From: Trichococcus paludicola
GTDB lineage: Bacteria > Bacillota > Bacilli > Lactobacillales > Aerococcaceae
Direction of reading: 5' to 3'
DNA: 64,000 nucleotides
Assembly (NCBI RefSeq): GCF_003052295.1
Contig: NZ_QBLC01000002.1
Coordinates: 62,001-126,000, forward strand
Shown in pieces: positions 43,107 through 53,581 of the stretch; the stretch's first letter is position 1, and the number at the start of each line of letters is the position of its first letter. Below the pieces are notes generated by a model. That model made no database searches. It was not told the origin of the DNA and was given only the letters and a program-made list of their open reading frames with translations. The position numbers were made by a program, and so were the translations under genes.

Positions 43107-44093
43107 TTGACCGATAAAGTGAATAAAACAGAGAAAATTGAAGTGATGGATGCATCCGTTTTGCCTCAATTATTTGGATCACAGGATAAGCATCTGAAGA
43201 TGCTGGAAGATGCTTTGCATGTGACCATTACAAGCCGCGGCATGAAAATCGAAATCAGTGGCGAAGAGCCAGCTGTCGACAAGGCCCGTTCCCTGTTGAA
43301 GCAACTTTTGGAATTGTTAGCGCGCGGCATCCCTATTTCACAAACAGATATCGTCACAGCTATAAAAATGTCGGAGCGCGGAAGCCTTGATTTCTTCATT
43401 AACCTTTACGAAGAGGAAATCGGCAGGTCGTACGCAGGCAAACCTATCCGGGCGAAGAATTTCGGCCAAAGGCAATATGTGCAAGCCGTCAAGAAAAAAG
43501 ATGTCGTATTTGGAATAGGACCTGCCGGAACCGGAAAAACCTTCTTGGCCGTTGTGATGGCGGTGGAGGCTCTGAAGAACGGTAAGGTGAAAAAAATCAT
43601 CCTGACCCGTCCGGCTGTTGAAGCAGGAGAAAACCTCGGCTTCCTGCCCGGAGATCTGAAGGAAAAAGTTGACCCTTATCTGCGACCGGTTTACGATGCG
43701 CTTTATGCCATCTATGGCGTCGAGCACACAACCCGCTTGATGGATAGGGGAGTCATCGAAATTGCGCCGCTCGCTTACATGCGCGGACGGACACTGGAAG
43801 ATGCCTTCATCATCCTTGACGAAGCGCAGAACACGACTGTTGCACAGATGAAGATGTTCCTGACGCGGCTCGGCTTCGGGTCTAAAATGATCATCAACGG
43901 CGACAAGACCCAGATCGATTTGCCGAAAGGCGCCCTTTCAGGATTGATCGATGCCGAGAAGAAACTTCAGGGGATCCCAGACATCACTTTTGTTACCTTT
44001 GATACTTATGATGTCGTGCGCCACCCGGTCGTTGCGAGCATCATCAAAGCATACGATGTCAAAGCGGAAACAAAACACAACATAGAAAAGTGA
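43107..44093 (+). CDS. phoH: PhoH-like ATPase (PhoL)
   Basis: 328-aa P-loop ATPase often found with ybeY and implicated in RNA metabolism. The N-terminal KH-like region (~1-95) precedes Walker A GPAGTGKTFLAV (~140), TRPAVEAGENLGFLPGDLKEKVDPYLRP in pieces, Walker B FIILDEAQNTT (~235) and the sensor GDKTQIDLP. The start is taken as TTG 43107, 10 bases after GAGGAG. The upstream ATG 43071 has no ribosome site. It overlaps the ybeY region by its TGA. Confidence 0.92.
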   Translation: MTDKVNKTEKIEVMDASVLPQLFGSQDKHLKMLEDALHVTITSRGMKIEISGEEPAVDKARSLLKQLLELLARGIPISQTDIVTAIKMSERGSLDFFINLYEEEIGRSYAGKPIRAKNFGQRQYVQAVKKKDVVFGIGPAGTGKTFLAVVMAVEALKNGKVKKIILTRPAVEAGENLGFLPGDLKEKVDPYLRPVYDALYAIYGVEHTTRLMDRGVIEIAPLAYMRGRTLEDAFIILDEAQNTTVAQMKMFLTRLGFGSKMIINGDKTQIDLPKGALSGLIDAEKKLQGIPDITFVTFDTYDVVRHPVVASIIKAYDVKAETKHNIEK

Positions 44094-44101
44094 GCGATTA
44101 T

Positions 44102-44584
44102 ATGGAAATAGATATTTTTGATGAAACCGAATCTGTAAAGAAAGAGCACATTGAATTGGTCCATTCCTTGATTGCTTTTGCAGGAGAGTATTTGAAGTTG
44201 ACGCCCGATACCGAATTATCGATCACTTTTGTGGACAATGAGCGCATCCGGGAAATCAATCGTGAATACCGCAACAAAGACCAGGCCACGGACGTCATCA
44301 GCTTTGCGCTGAACGATGACATGGATGACGTTTTCCCAATCAACATGGAAAGCATAACCGGCGCCTTTCCGACAAATATCGGCGATATCATCATCTCGAC
44401 CGACAAGACCGCTGAACAAGCGGAGTCCTATGGTCACAGTTTCGAGAGAGAACTAGGCTTCCTTGCGTTGCATGGTTTCCTGCATTTGAATGGTTATGAT
44501 CACATGACGGAAGAAGACGAAAAGGAAATGTTCGGTCTTCAGAAAGAGATACTGGATGCTTATGGACTTAAAAGAGACGAGTAG
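44102..44584 (+). CDS. ybeY: Endoribonuclease/rRNA maturation factor YbeY
   Basis: 160-aa metalloprotein needed for 16S rRNA 3' maturation. The zinc-binding HGFLHLNGYDH motif (~121-131) is intact, with the conserved RNKDQATDVISFAL and GDIIISTDKT upstream. The start ATG 44102 gives the usual MEIDIFDET beginning. GTG 44090, overlapping the phoH stop, is an alternative. It is directly coupled to phoH and dgkA. Confidence 0.94.
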   Translation: MEIDIFDETESVKKEHIELVHSLIAFAGEYLKLTPDTELSITFVDNERIREINREYRNKDQATDVISFALNDDMDDVFPINMESITGAFPTNIGDIIISTDKTAEQAESYGHSFERELGFLALHGFLHLNGYDHMTEEDEKEMFGLQKEILDAYGLKRDE

Positions 44585-44591
44585 GGAAAAG

Positions 44592-44981
44592 ATGGGGAAA
44601 ATCGGAAAGAATCCAAGCTTCTTTGCTTCAGTGAAGCATGCTTTGGACGGCATCGGCATTATCCTCAAAGAAGAAAAAAACATGCGCAGTCATGCCTTGG
44701 TTGGCTTGATACCGCTCTTGTTGGCTTGGTTCTTCGAATCGAGCCCAACGGAATGGATCGTGATCATCTTCTGCATTTTTCTGGTTATCATTATGGAGTT
44801 TCTTAACACGATATTTGAAAATGTCGTCGATTTGGTGACTGATTACGAATACCACCCGCTCGCAAAGAAAGCAAAGGACATTGCGGCTGGTGCGGTCTTG
44901 GTTACGGCATTCTTTGCCATCCTTATTGCGGCCATCATTTTTTTGCCCAAGTTTGTGGAATTATATTATAAGTTAATTTGA
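44592..44981 (+). CDS. dgkA: Undecaprenol/diacylglycerol kinase DgkA
   Basis: 129-aa integral membrane kinase of the Gram-positive DgkA group, which mostly phosphorylates undecaprenol. Three membrane helices are visible (~35-52, ~54-72, ~100-122). The catalytic [17 protein letters not shown] (ExxNT..E) lies between helices 2 and 3. The start is ATG 44592 just after TAGGGAAAAG. Upstream in-frame ATG 44562 lies inside ybeY. It lies between ybeY and era, as in many Firmicutes. Confidence 0.94.
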   Translation: MGKIGKNPSFFASVKHALDGIGIILKEEKNMRSHALVGLIPLLLAWFFESSPTEWIVIIFCIFLVIIMEFLNTIFENVVDLVTDYEYHPLAKKAKDIAAGAVLVTAFFAILIAAIIFLPKFVELYYKLI

Positions 44982-44991
44982 GGAGTTTTTT

Positions 44992-45903
44992 ATGAATAAA
45001 AAAGAAGGTTTCAAATCAGGATTTGTCTCTATCATCGGGAGACCAAACGTAGGGAAATCGACACTGTTGAACCGAATCGTCGGTCAAAAAGTCGCCATCA
45101 TGAGCGATGTCCCGCAGACTACCCGGAACAAAATCCAAGGTGTAGTCACTTCGGATGATTCCCAAATCGTCTTCATCGACACGCCTGGAATCCACAAACC
45201 GCAGACGCGCTTGAACGATTTCATGTTGAAGAGCGCTTACAGCACGTTCAATGAAGTGGATTTGGTTTTATTTATGGTGAATGCGGCAGAAAAAAGAGGA
45301 GCGGGCGACAATTTTATTCTTGAAAAACTCAAGAACCTGCGCACTCCGAAATTTTTGATCATCAACAAAATAGATCAGGTCAAGCCGGAACAATTACTGA
45401 AAATTATCATGGACTATACTTCAGACAATGAGTTCAATGAAGTGGTTCCGATTTCCGCAATCCAAGGGAACAATGTCGATGAAATGATGATCACCATCAA
45501 AAAATACATGCCGGAAGGGCCTCAATTCTACCCGGACGATCAAGTGACCGATCACCCGGAATACTTCGTTGTGTCTGAGTTCATTCGCGAAAAGATCCTT
45601 CAGTTGACCAAGGAAGAAGTGCCGCATTCCGTGGCTGTCGTCGTGGAATCGATGCAGCGCAACGAGGACGATAAAGTCCACGTCCATGCAACCATCATCG
45701 TCGATCGGGCCAGTCAAAAAGGCATCATCATCGGCAAAGGCGGGAAAATGCTGAAAGAAATCGGTGTCCGGGCACGTCGGGATATCGAAGCGATGCTTGG
45801 CGATAAAATTTACCTCGAGCTTTGGGTTAAGGTCCAAAAAGATTGGCGCGACAAGCAGAGTTATCTGCAGGACTATGGATACCGCCAAAAAGATTACGAT
45901 TGA
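44992..45903 (+). CDS. era: GTPase Era
   Basis: 303-aa GTPase that binds the 3' end of 16S rRNA during 30S assembly. G1 [12 protein letters not shown] (~16), G2 region [11 protein letters not shown]3 DTPGIHKP (~63), G4 NKIDQVKP (~124). The C-terminal KH domain has [23 protein letters not shown] site precedes the ATG. It is part of the phoH-ybeY-dgkA-era-recO cluster. Confidence 0.98.
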   Translation: MNKKEGFKSGFVSIIGRPNVGKSTLLNRIVGQKVAIMSDVPQTTRNKIQGVVTSDDSQIVFIDTPGIHKPQTRLNDFMLKSAYSTFNEVDLVLFMVNAAEKRGAGDNFILEKLKNLRTPKFLIINKIDQVKPEQLLKIIMDYTSDNEFNEVVPISAIQGNNVDEMMITIKKYMPEGPQFYPDDQVTDHPEYFVVSEFIREKILQLTKEEVPHSVAVVVESMQRNEDDKVHVHATIIVDRASQKGIIIGKGGKMLKEIGVRARRDIEAMLGDKIYLELWVKVQKDWRDKQSYLQDYGYRQKDYD

Positions 45904-45941
45904 TCAGTTATTGCTCAATTGATATATGAATAGCAATCAGT

Positions 45942-45980
45942 AAGAGTTTGGGAGGCTGCCTTCCGGACTCTTCTCTTTTC
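45942..45980 (+). terminator. Weak hairpin between era and recO
   Basis: AAGAGTTTGGGAGG pairs with CTTCCGGACTCTT (with G-U pairs) and is followed by a broken T tract (TCTCTTTTC). It may attenuate rather than stop transcription into recO. Confidence 0.5.
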
Positions 45981-45993
45981 GAAAGGGTGCGAC

Positions 45994-46833
45994 ATGGAGA
46001 CATATCAGGAATTTGATGGCATCGTCTTATCGATCCGAAAACACAGGGAAAAGGACGCTTTGGTAAAAATATTTACGCGTGATCATGGCAAGCGGATGTT
46101 TTTCGTGAAGAACATCAAAAACCCGAACCATTCCTTGAAAGCGGCGTTGCTGCCATTCACGAAAGCGACTTATCTGGGCCGTATCAAGGATGACGGACTA
46201 AGCTTTCTGCAGGACAGCCGTGAAATCATCCACTTTTCCAAAATGCAGACGGATATCCATCTGAACGCCTATGCGACCTATTTGAATAACCTTGCCGATG
46301 CGGCAATCAACGATGCCATCAAGGCCGCCGATCTCTACGATTTGTTGGAGGAATCCCTGGTCGCTATGCAGAATGGGATGGATGCAGAAATCGTGGTGAA
46401 CATTTTTGAAATGCGGGTGCTGAAATATTTTGGAGCTGCGCCGCAATTGCAGGAATGCGTCATCTGTCACAGCAAGCAGGAACCTTTCGATTATTCGGTC
46501 AAATATTCCGGTGCCTTGTGTCAGAACCATTACGGGGAAGATCCCAGAAGATCGCATGCAAGCCCTGCAGCTGTCCATTTTGCGCGGATTTTCCAATTGG
46601 TCACGCCGAAGCAAGTCAGGAATATCCAAATCAAATCGGAGACGAAACAGGCGCTCAGAGCCTTCATCGATGAGCTCTATGAGGAATATGTCGGAATCCG
46701 CCTGAAAAGCAAGAGTTTCATCGATCAGATGTACGCTTGGGAAACAAAGGTGGAAATTCCGTTTCGTTCCGCTTCTGGAGAGGTGTCGAACAAGCCGAAC
46801 GAAGGCGAACAGTCCCATCCAAGTAGTTCTTGA
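45994..46833 (+). CDS. recO: DNA repair protein RecO
   Basis: 279-aa mediator that loads RecA on SSB-coated DNA with RecF and RecR. The N-terminal OB fold (residues ~1-80: GIVLSIRKHREKDALVKIFT) and helical part are followed by a reduced zinc-finger segment CVICHSKQEPF...CQNH, where the last Cys of the usual four is His. Start ATG 45994 behind GAAAGGGTGCGAC. The stop codon overlaps the -35 of the glyQS promoter. Confidence 0.94.
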   Translation: METYQEFDGIVLSIRKHREKDALVKIFTRDHGKRMFFVKNIKNPNHSLKAALLPFTKATYLGRIKDDGLSFLQDSREIIHFSKMQTDIHLNAYATYLNNLADAAINDAIKAADLYDLLEESLVAMQNGMDAEIVVNIFEMRVLKYFGAAPQLQECVICHSKQEPFDYSVKYSGALCQNHYGEDPRRSHASPAAVHFARIFQLVTPKQVRNIQIKSETKQALRAFIDELYEEYVGIRLKSKSFIDQMYAWETKVEIPFRSASGEVSNKPNEGEQSHPSSS

Positions 46834-46858
46834 CATTCTGCCGGAACAAGGCTACTAT
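46830..46858 (+). promoter_or_regulatory. Promoter of the glyQS T-box leader
   Basis: TTGACA (46830-46835), a 17-base spacer, then TACTAT (46853-46858). The -35 includes the recO stop codon. Confidence 0.78.
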
Positions 46859-46864
46859 TGAGAA

Positions 46865-47072
46865 GAACTAAATACTGGACGCTGAAGATAAAAGTACCTC
46901 TGGTCAGTACCGAAAAGCGAATTTGGGATAGTGTGAGCCAAAGCGGGAGACTATTGCGGAAAGGCATATCCGAGTCCTGTAACGAAGTGCCGGCATTTGC
47001 CGGAATTAGGGTGGAACCGCGAAAATATTCGTCCCTATGTTTCAAGGAGACTTGATGCATAGGGACTTTTTT
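46865..47072 (+). promoter_or_regulatory. T-box riboswitch of glyQS (tRNA-Gly)
   Basis: The core AGGGTGGAACCGCG is at 47008-47021. The bulge TGGA (47012-47015) pairs with a tRNA ending UCCA, matching discriminator U of tRNA-Gly. AGTA (46893-46896) and a GAAA-GGC specifier (GGC at 46963-46965) fit a Gly codon. Hairpin CGGC-ATTT-GCCG (46991-47001) lies between specifier and antiterminator. The leader is short, as in other glyQS T-boxes that lack stem II. Confidence 0.92.
47031..47072 (+). terminator. T-box-controlled terminator of glyQS
   Basis: GTCCCTATG (47031-47039) pairs perfectly with CATAGGGAC (47058-47066), followed by six Ts. Confidence 0.93.
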
Positions 47073-47102
47073 ATGTATTATTTCAAGTGGAGGAGATTTA
47101 TG

Positions 47103-48014
47103 ATGGAAAACAAATTAACTGTGCAAAAGATGATTCAAGCGCTACAAAATTTTTGGGCAGATCAAGGCTGCCTTTTGATGCAGTCCTATGATACTGAAAA
47201 GGGTGCCGGAACAATGAGCCCGTACACTTTCTTGCGCGCAATCGGTCCAGAACCCTGGAACGCTGCATACGTGGAACCTTCGCGTCGTCCGGCTGACGGG
47301 CGCTACGGCGAAAATCCCAACCGCCTGTACCAACATCATCAATTCCAAGTGGTCATGAAGCCATCACCGGACAATATCCAGGAACTATATCTGGAAAGCC
47401 TGAAAGTATTGGGCATCAATCCGATCGAACATGATATCCGCTTTGTCGAAGACAACTGGGAAAACCCTTCATTGGGATGCGCAGGCTTGGGATGGGAAGT
47501 TTGGTTGGACGGGATGGAAGTCACCCAGTTCACCTATTTCCAGCAAGTGGGCGGTTTGGAATGTAGCCCTGTCACAAGCGAAATCACTTATGGGCTGGAG
47601 CGCCTGGCTTCCTATATCCAGGATGTGAACAGTGTCTACGATCTTGAGTGGACCGAAGGCGTGAAATACGGAGAAATATTCGGCCAACCGGAATATGAAC
47701 ATTCCAAATATTCATTTGAGGAAAGCAACGTCGATTTGTTGTTCCAACTGTTTGATTCATTTGAAGCAGAAGCGACGAAACAGATTGAGAATGGTCTCGT
47801 GCATCCGGCTTATGACTATGTCCTGAAGAGTTCGCATGCCTTTAACCTTTTGGATGCAAGAGGGGTCATTTCTGCGACCGACCGCGCGGGTTATCTCGCA
47901 CGTATCCGCAATATGGCGCGCCAATTGGCGAAAGCTTTTGTCCAAAAGAGAAAAGAACTGGGTTTCCCTTTGCTTTCGGATGATCAAAAAGAACTTGCCC
48001 TGAAGGAGGACTAA
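47103..48014 (+). CDS. glyQ: Glycyl-tRNA synthetase alpha subunit
   Basis: 303-aa catalytic alpha subunit of the tetrameric bacterial GlyRS. It has the family segments [43 protein letters not shown] in pieces, [23 protein letters not shown] and [27 protein letters not shown]. The start is ATG 47103 (or 47100) behind GGAGGAG. The ORF extends back into the T-box terminator. Five bases separate it from glyS. Confidence 0.97.
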   Translation: MENKLTVQKMIQALQNFWADQGCLLMQSYDTEKGAGTMSPYTFLRAIGPEPWNAAYVEPSRRPADGRYGENPNRLYQHHQFQVVMKPSPDNIQELYLESLKVLGINPIEHDIRFVEDNWENPSLGCAGLGWEVWLDGMEVTQFTYFQQVGGLECSPVTSEITYGLERLASYIQDVNSVYDLEWTEGVKYGEIFGQPEYEHSKYSFEESNVDLLFQLFDSFEAEATKQIENGLVHPAYDYVLKSSHAFNLLDARGVISATDRAGYLARIRNMARQLAKAFVQKRKELGFPLLSDDQKELALKED

Positions 48015-48018
48015 CGTG

Positions 48019-50082
48019 ATGAGTCAAACTGTATTATTAGAAATCGGACTTGAAGAAATGCCTGCGAAATATGTGCGCAGCAGCAGTATCCAATTGAAAG
48101 AAAAAATGGCCGCTTTTTTGGAAGAAAACCGCATCGGATTTGATGCGATCGAAATGTATGCGACGCCGAGACGTTTGGCGGTCATCGCCAGCGGAGTCAG
48201 TGATAAACAGGCGGATTTGGCTGAAGTCGTCAAAGGACCCGCAAAAAAAATCGCTTTGCAGGCGGACGGTACTTGGTCAAAAGCTGCACTGGGCTTCGTC
48301 CGCGGACAAGGCTTGACTCCTGAAGACATCTTCTTTGATGAACTGAAGGGCGTAGAGTTTGTTTTCGTCAAGAAGGAAATCAACGGAAAAGCATCATCCG
48401 AAGTGCTGAAGGAATTGAACACAGTCGTTGAGTCATTGACTTTCCCTGTTTCGATGCATTGGGGCAACCATCATTTCAAGTACATCCGTCCGATCCATTG
48501 GATTGCGGCATTGGCCGATGATGAAATCATCCCATTCCAGGTGTTGGATGTCGTTTCAGGCCGGAGCACACGCGGGCACCGTTTCTTAGGCGAAGAAGTG
48601 ACGCTGGCTCATGCAGACGAATATGTGGAGAAATTGGCTGAACAACACGTCATCGCCGATCAGGACAAAAGGAAAAATATGATCCGGGCCCAATTCCAAC
48701 AGATTGAAGCAGAAAATGGCTGGATCATCCCTAACGACGAAACCTTATTGGAAGAAGTCACTTCACTGGTTGAATATCCCACAGCATTCTTCGGCGAATA
48801 CGACAGCAAATACTTGACGTTGCCGGCGGATGTATTGATCACATCGATGAAAGACCACCAACGCTATTTCGAAGTGAAGGACAAATCAGGGGAATTATTG
48901 CCGTACTTCATATCTGTACGCAACGGTAATGGCATATTCATCGATAACGTTAAAAAAGGGAACGAGAAAGTCCTGACAGCAAGGCTTGAGGACGGCCTTT
49001 TCTTCTTCAACGAAGACCAACGCATCACCATTGCGCAGTCGGTCGAAAAATTGAAGAAAGTCACATTCCATTCGAAAATCGGCTCCATTCATGATAAGAT
49101 GGACAACACAGCGAAAATCGCTGCCCATCTTGCTGATGTGCTTGATCTGGAAGAGGACGACAAAACGCATTTGTTGCGTGTAGCAGCCATCTACAAATTT
49201 GATTTGGTGACCAATATGGTTTCCGAATTTACGGAACTGCAAGGCATCATGGGTGAGGTCTATGCATTGCAACAAGGTGAAGCTGCTGCTGTAGCAACCG
49301 CGGTCCGCGAACACTACCTTCCGGTATCCAGTGAGGGCGAATTGCCGGAAACTCAAATCGGAGCAGTTTTGGCGATGGCGGACAAATTGGACAGCATCAT
49401 CAGTTTCTTCCTGCAGGGTATGGTCCCGACAGGATCGAACGACCCTTATGCTTTGCGCCGCCAAATGATTGGGGTCATTCAGATCATCGAGAAATACCAA
49501 TGGGCATTCTCGTTGGAAGAACTGCTGTCAGCCTTGTTGACGGAGGTTTATGCGGTTGAAGATGCAGAATCATTCGATAAAACAATGAATGAACTTACCG
49601 TTTTCGCAAATGGCCGTATCCAACAGAAACTTCAAACCTATGCCATCCGTTATGACATAGTGGAAGCAGTTCTTCAATCCGGTGAAAAAGATATCAACAC
49701 CTTGTTCGCTAACGCTAAAGTATTGCAGGCGCACAGTGAAGAGGAATCATTCAAGGTAGTTATGGAAGCTCTTGCGCGTGTCGTAAACATTTCCGGGAAT
49801 CCTGATGAATCGATTCCCGTTCAGAAAGATCTGCTGGAAACAGCCAGCGAGAAGAATTTGTATGTGCAGATCAACCATCTCGATTTGGCTCTGTCCCACG
49901 GCGATCCTGAAGCGGATTACGCCGCCTTAGCTGCGATTGCACCATACATTGAAGCTTATTTTGATGAAAATATGGTCATGGTCGAGGATATTGCTATCCG
50001 CAGCAACCGCTTGAACACGCTTGGCAACCTGACTTTGAGCATTCTACAGTTTGCTGATGTCAGAAAATTGATCCTTAAATAG
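48019..50082 (+). CDS. glyS: Glycyl-tRNA synthetase beta subunit
   Basis: 687-aa beta subunit, responsible for tRNA recognition. It begins SQTVLLEIGLEEMPAKYV and shows RRLAV, the HRFLG motif (TRGHRFLGEEVTLAH), KDHQRYFEV and the HD-like domain around residues ~350-420, then the C-terminal anticodon-binding region. The start is ATG 48019 after AAGGAGG; GTG 48016 is adjacent. It is co-transcribed with glyQ from the T-box leader. Confidence 0.97.
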   Translation: MSQTVLLEIGLEEMPAKYVRSSSIQLKEKMAAFLEENRIGFDAIEMYATPRRLAVIASGVSDKQADLAEVVKGPAKKIALQADGTWSKAALGFVRGQGLTPEDIFFDELKGVEFVFVKKEINGKASSEVLKELNTVVESLTFPVSMHWGNHHFKYIRPIHWIAALADDEIIPFQVLDVVSGRSTRGHRFLGEEVTLAHADEYVEKLAEQHVIADQDKRKNMIRAQFQQIEAENGWIIPNDETLLEEVTSLVEYPTAFFGEYDSKYLTLPADVLITSMKDHQRYFEVKDKSGELLPYFISVRNGNGIFIDNVKKGNEKVLTARLEDGLFFFNEDQRITIAQSVEKLKKVTFHSKIGSIHDKMDNTAKIAAHLADVLDLEEDDKTHLLRVAAIYKFDLVTNMVSEFTELQGIMGEVYALQQGEAAAVATAVREHYLPVSSEGELPETQIGAVLAMADKLDSIISFFLQGMVPTGSNDPYALRRQMIGVIQIIEKYQWAFSLEELLSALLTEVYAVEDAESFDKTMNELTVFANGRIQQKLQTYAIRYDIVEAVLQSGEKDINTLFANAKVLQAHSEEESFKVVMEALARVVNISGNPDESIPVQKDLLETASEKNLYVQINHLDLALSHGDPEADYAALAAIAPYIEAYFDENMVMVEDIAIRSNRLNTLGNLTLSILQFADVRKLILK

Positions 50083-50087
50083 TGAAG

Positions 50088-50136
50088 TGATGGAGGCGGG
50101 GCTAACATTGTTTACTCCCGGCTCCATCATTTTGTC
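50088..50136 (+). terminator. Terminator of glyQS
   Basis: TGATGGAGGCGGG (50088-50100) pairs with CCCGGCTCCATCA (50117-50129) with one mismatch, followed by TTTTGT. Bases 50137-50328 upstream of obgE hold no gene I can support. Confidence 0.75.
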
Positions 50137-50328
50137 TTCCACCGTGTGTGGGGAGGATCTAGACCCTCAATACTGTATTTTCTTTTCGTTTTTTGGTTAA
50201 TATGGTAAATTAAGAGGGGAGAATGAGCGGTTCAGAAGAAAGAAACGCAAATTATTTATTAAGGATACTTGTCCAAATTTTTGACTGCAGAAACGCTTTT
50301 GAAAAAGTTGGACCAATCGAATCATTTT

Positions 50329-50351
50329 GTTTGGCACAAAGAGTGCCGAAC
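50329..50351 (+). promoter_or_regulatory. Hairpin directly upstream of the obgE ribosome site
   Basis: GTTTGGCAC (50329-50337) pairs with GTGCCGAAC (50343-50351) with one G-U pair and a 5-base loop. It ends ~10 bases before the AAGGGGGAAAA ribosome site of obgE, so it may affect translation or mRNA stability. Confidence 0.45.
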
Positions 50352-50373
50352 AGTTTTCCAAGGGGGAAAAAAG

Positions 50374-51681
50374 ATGTCAATGTTTTTGGATCATGCAAAA
50401 GTGCATGTAAAAGCCGGTAAAGGCGGCGATGGAATGGTAGCGTTCCGTCGCGAAAAGTATGTTCCCGATGGGGGTCCTGCAGGTGGCGATGGCGGCCGTG
50501 GGGGAAGCATCATATTTGAAGTGGATCCAGGTCTGCGCACGTTATTGGATTTCCGTTACAACCGGAATTTCAGAGGTAAGCCCGGCGAAAACGGCATGAG
50601 CAAAAGCATGTTCGGCCGCGGTGCAAAAGATACAATCGTCAGAGTTCCACCTGGTACGATTGTACGCAATGCGGAAACAAAAGAACTCATCGCTGATTTG
50701 ACGGAACCTGGACAACAGGCTGTGGTTGCAAAAGGCGGACGTGGCGGACGCGGGAATAACCGTTTTGCCACTGCGAGAAACCCTGCACCCGAAATCGCCG
50801 AAAACGGTGAACCCGGGAAAGAGCTGGAGTTGGAGCTTGAGTTGAAAGTCATCGCGGACGTCGGTTTGGTTGGCTTCCCATCAGTAGGTAAATCGACATT
50901 ACTCTCGATCGTATCAAAAGCGAAACCAAAAATCGCAGCTTATCACTTCACTACGCTTGTGCCTAACTTAGGTATGGTACAAACACGCAGCGGAGAAGAG
51001 TTTGTCATGGCCGATTTACCGGGATTAATCGAAGGCGCGTCTCAAGGCGTCGGTCTGGGAATCCAATTTTTGCGCCACATCGAGCGCACAAGAGTCATTC
51101 TGCATGTCATCGATATGGGTGGCACAGAAGGCAGAGATCCTTTCGATGACTATGAAAAAATCAATAAGGAATTGGAAAGTTACCAATTGCGTTTGCTGGA
51201 AAGACCTACCGTCATTGTAGCCAACAAAATGGATGTGGCGGAAGCGGAAGACAATCTTGAGATCTTCAAACAGCAAATCGCCGAAAAATTCGGGGATGAC
51301 GAAGCACCAAGAATTTTCCCGATCTCAGCCTGGTCGACTACCGGCGTAGCCGAATTATTGGATTACACTGCTGAAGTTCTGAAGGATACTCCTGAGTTCC
51401 CATTATTCGACGAAGAAGAAGTTGAATCATCCGTCCTTTACAAATTCGAAGAAAATCAAGAACAATTCACTATCGGGCGCGATCCTGATTCCACGTGGGT
51501 ATTGGGTGGCGAAAGATTAGAAAAACTATTCAACATGACCAATTTTGCGCATGATGAAAGCATCATGCGATTCGCGCGTCAATTACGTTCCATGGGCGTG
51601 GATGAAAAACTGAGAGCCAAGGGAGCGAAAGATGGGGACATGGTCCGTATCATGACCTACCATTTTGAGTTCGTAGATTAA
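50374..51681 (+). CDS. obgE: GTPase ObgE
   Basis: 435-aa GTPase acting in 50S assembly and stress. The glycine-rich Obg domain (~1-158) has [21 protein letters not shown] in pieces and [11 protein letters not shown]. The G domain has [12 protein letters not shown] (~165), DLPGLIEGA (~212) and NKMD (~283). The C-terminal OCT domain covers ~345-430. ATG 50374 follows GGGGGAAAAAAG. ORF extension upstream crosses the hairpin and has no site. Unlike in B. subtilis, it is not preceded by rplU-rpmA or spo0B. Confidence 0.96.
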   Translation: MSMFLDHAKVHVKAGKGGDGMVAFRREKYVPDGGPAGGDGGRGGSIIFEVDPGLRTLLDFRYNRNFRGKPGENGMSKSMFGRGAKDTIVRVPPGTIVRNAETKELIADLTEPGQQAVVAKGGRGGRGNNRFATARNPAPEIAENGEPGKELELELELKVIADVGLVGFPSVGKSTLLSIVSKAKPKIAAYHFTTLVPNLGMVQTRSGEEFVMADLPGLIEGASQGVGLGIQFLRHIERTRVILHVIDMGGTEGRDPFDDYEKINKELESYQLRLLERPTVIVANKMDVAEAEDNLEIFKQQIAEKFGDDEAPRIFPISAWSTTGVAELLDYTAEVLKDTPEFPLFDEEEVESSVLYKFEENQEQFTIGRDPDSTWVLGGERLEKLFNMTNFAHDESIMRFARQLRSMGVDEKLRAKGAKDGDMVRIMTYHFEFVD

Positions 51682-51719
51682 AAAGCATCACCATAACCAA
51701 TAAATGGGGGATAATTATC

Positions 51720-53579
51720 GTGACATTACAGACACGCTCCATTCCATTGGATGGAATGCGGGCCCTTGCGATTCTTGCCATCATTTTCTATCATTTGATG
51801 CCTCATGTTTTGCCTGGCGGCTACTTGGCTGTAAACATTTTTTTCGTTTTGACTGGTTATTTCATCACAGCGTCGGTGATTGAAGAATACGGCCAAAAAG
51901 AGAAGTTGGCTTATAAACGCTATTTGGCCAGAAGGTTCAACAGGTTGTTCCTTCCGTTACTGGGGATGCTGGTATCGGTGACTGCCTACATCACTTTGTT
52001 CCAAAGGGACTTATTACTGAATTTGCGGCCATGGCTTCTTTCGTCATTGGGGATGGTCAACAACTGGTGGCAAATTTCTGTGGGCGGGTCTTATTTCGAA
52101 CAATTCTATGTGCAATCACCTTTCCTGCATCTCTGGTTCCTTTCGGTCATAAGCCAATTCTATGTCATCTGGCCTTTGATTGTTCTTTTGCTGATGGCCC
52201 TTTTCAAGGATAAACGGATCATCTTCTACACAGCTGTCGGGCTTTCTTTGTTTTCTGCCCTTGCGATGGCCATGCTGTATGTGCCAGGAGAGGACGCCTC
52301 GCGCGTCTATTATGGGACGGATACGCGCTTGTTTTCATTTATGATAGGGAGTGCGCTGTCGGTTGTGTGGCCGTTAACGAAATTGAACGAGCCAGTGTCG
52401 AAACGAACGAAGCGAAGATTGACGCTTGCAGGATTTTTCAGCTACGCGATTCTCGGGTTGATGTTCAGCAGGATGCTTGATAGTCAGACATTCACTTACA
52501 GAGGTGGAATGTACCTAAACAGTATCATCATCGGCGTTGCGGTAATCTTGACAGCACATCCGGCAACGACTCTTTCAAGAATGATGCGGTTCAAGCCGAT
52601 TCAGTGGCTCGGCAGGCGGAGTTTCCTGCTTTATCTCTGGTATTATCCTGTACTTTCCCTTTATCAAGCGAAAGTAATCGATACGAGCGTTGATCCCGGA
52701 CGCCACATTTTGATCCAACTGGCCTTCATGGTTATCCTTTCCGAAATAGGTTACCAATTATTCGAAAAAAAACGTTGGAAGATGACGTCTGTGCAGTTTT
52801 GTAGCCCTGCCGATACGATTGCCCAAATAAAGGCTTCCGGATTGGCAGACTCAGTCAGGCATTTTTCGGCAAAAATTGCGGCATTCGTCAGTTTCTTCCT
52901 CTTGCTGACCGCTCTGGCGGGATTTGTCCAAGCAGAATCCGGCGAGAATGTTGCTGTGGAGGAACTGCGACAGCAGATTGCAGCCAGCCAAAGTAAAATG
53001 GATGACATGAATCGTGACGAGTCCACCCGCAGTAGGGCCATCAACAATATCGAAGGCCTCGAACGGGAGACCGTGTTGTTTGCTCACAGCGCAGATATTA
53101 CCTTCATAGGCGATTCTGTATTACTCTCCGTCGCGGATCAACTGGTGACGATATTCGGTCAAGCGGTTGTGGATGGTGCCGTCAGCAGACAGCTTTACCA
53201 AACTTCTGCGGTCATTGCTGCTTTGGAGAAGCGGGAACAATTGCATGACACCGTCGTGGTATTCTTAGGTTCCAATGGGACTTTCACCCAAACCCAAATG
53301 GAAACGTTCATAAAGGAAATCGGGACATCGCGGGATCTATTTTTCCTCACGACAAATGTTCCGAGAATCTGGAAGGACGGCGTGAACGAGCAGTTGACGC
53401 TTGCCGAAAGCACCCATTCCAATGTCCATATTTTGGATTGGAATACCTACAGCAGCGGGCATGACGAGTGGCTTCTGGAGGACCAGGTCCATCCGAATCC
53501 AACGGGAGCAAAACAATTAGCCCTTTTTGTGGCTGAGGAAATCTATCAAGAATTAAATGATGAAAATGGGAGCAATTGA
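51720..53579 (+). CDS. oatA: Acyltransferase-3/SGNH protein, OatA-like O-acetyltransferase
   Basis: 619-aa membrane enzyme of the OatA type. This family O-acetylates peptidoglycan muramic acid and protects against lysozyme. The acyltransferase-3 domain (residues ~1-360) has ten or so membrane helices and starts [18 protein letters not shown], with [15 protein letters not shown]. One more helix (~385) leads to an extracytoplasmic SGNH domain with [15 protein letters not shown] (Ser nucleophile, ~465) and [13 protein letters not shown] (Asp/His). The start is GTG 51720 behind ATGGGGGAT. The substrate could also be a wall polysaccharide. It sits between obgE and rnz. Confidence 0.87.
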   Translation: MTLQTRSIPLDGMRALAILAIIFYHLMPHVLPGGYLAVNIFFVLTGYFITASVIEEYGQKEKLAYKRYLARRFNRLFLPLLGMLVSVTAYITLFQRDLLLNLRPWLLSSLGMVNNWWQISVGGSYFEQFYVQSPFLHLWFLSVISQFYVIWPLIVLLLMALFKDKRIIFYTAVGLSLFSALAMAMLYVPGEDASRVYYGTDTRLFSFMIGSALSVVWPLTKLNEPVSKRTKRRLTLAGFFSYAILGLMFSRMLDSQTFTYRGGMYLNSIIIGVAVILTAHPATTLSRMMRFKPIQWLGRRSFLLYLWYYPVLSLYQAKVIDTSVDPGRHILIQLAFMVILSEIGYQLFEKKRWKMTSVQFCSPADTIAQIKASGLADSVRHFSAKIAAFVSFFLLLTALAGFVQAESGENVAVEELRQQIAASQSKMDDMNRDESTRSRAINNIEGLERETVLFAHSADITFIGDSVLLSVADQLVTIFGQAVVDGAVSRQLYQTSAVIAALEKREQLHDTVVVFLGSNGTFTQTQMETFIKEIGTSRDLFFLTTNVPRIWKDGVNEQLTLAESTHSNVHILDWNTYSSGHDEWLLEDQVHPNPTGAKQLALFVAEEIYQELNDENGSN

Positions 53580-53581
53580 TT

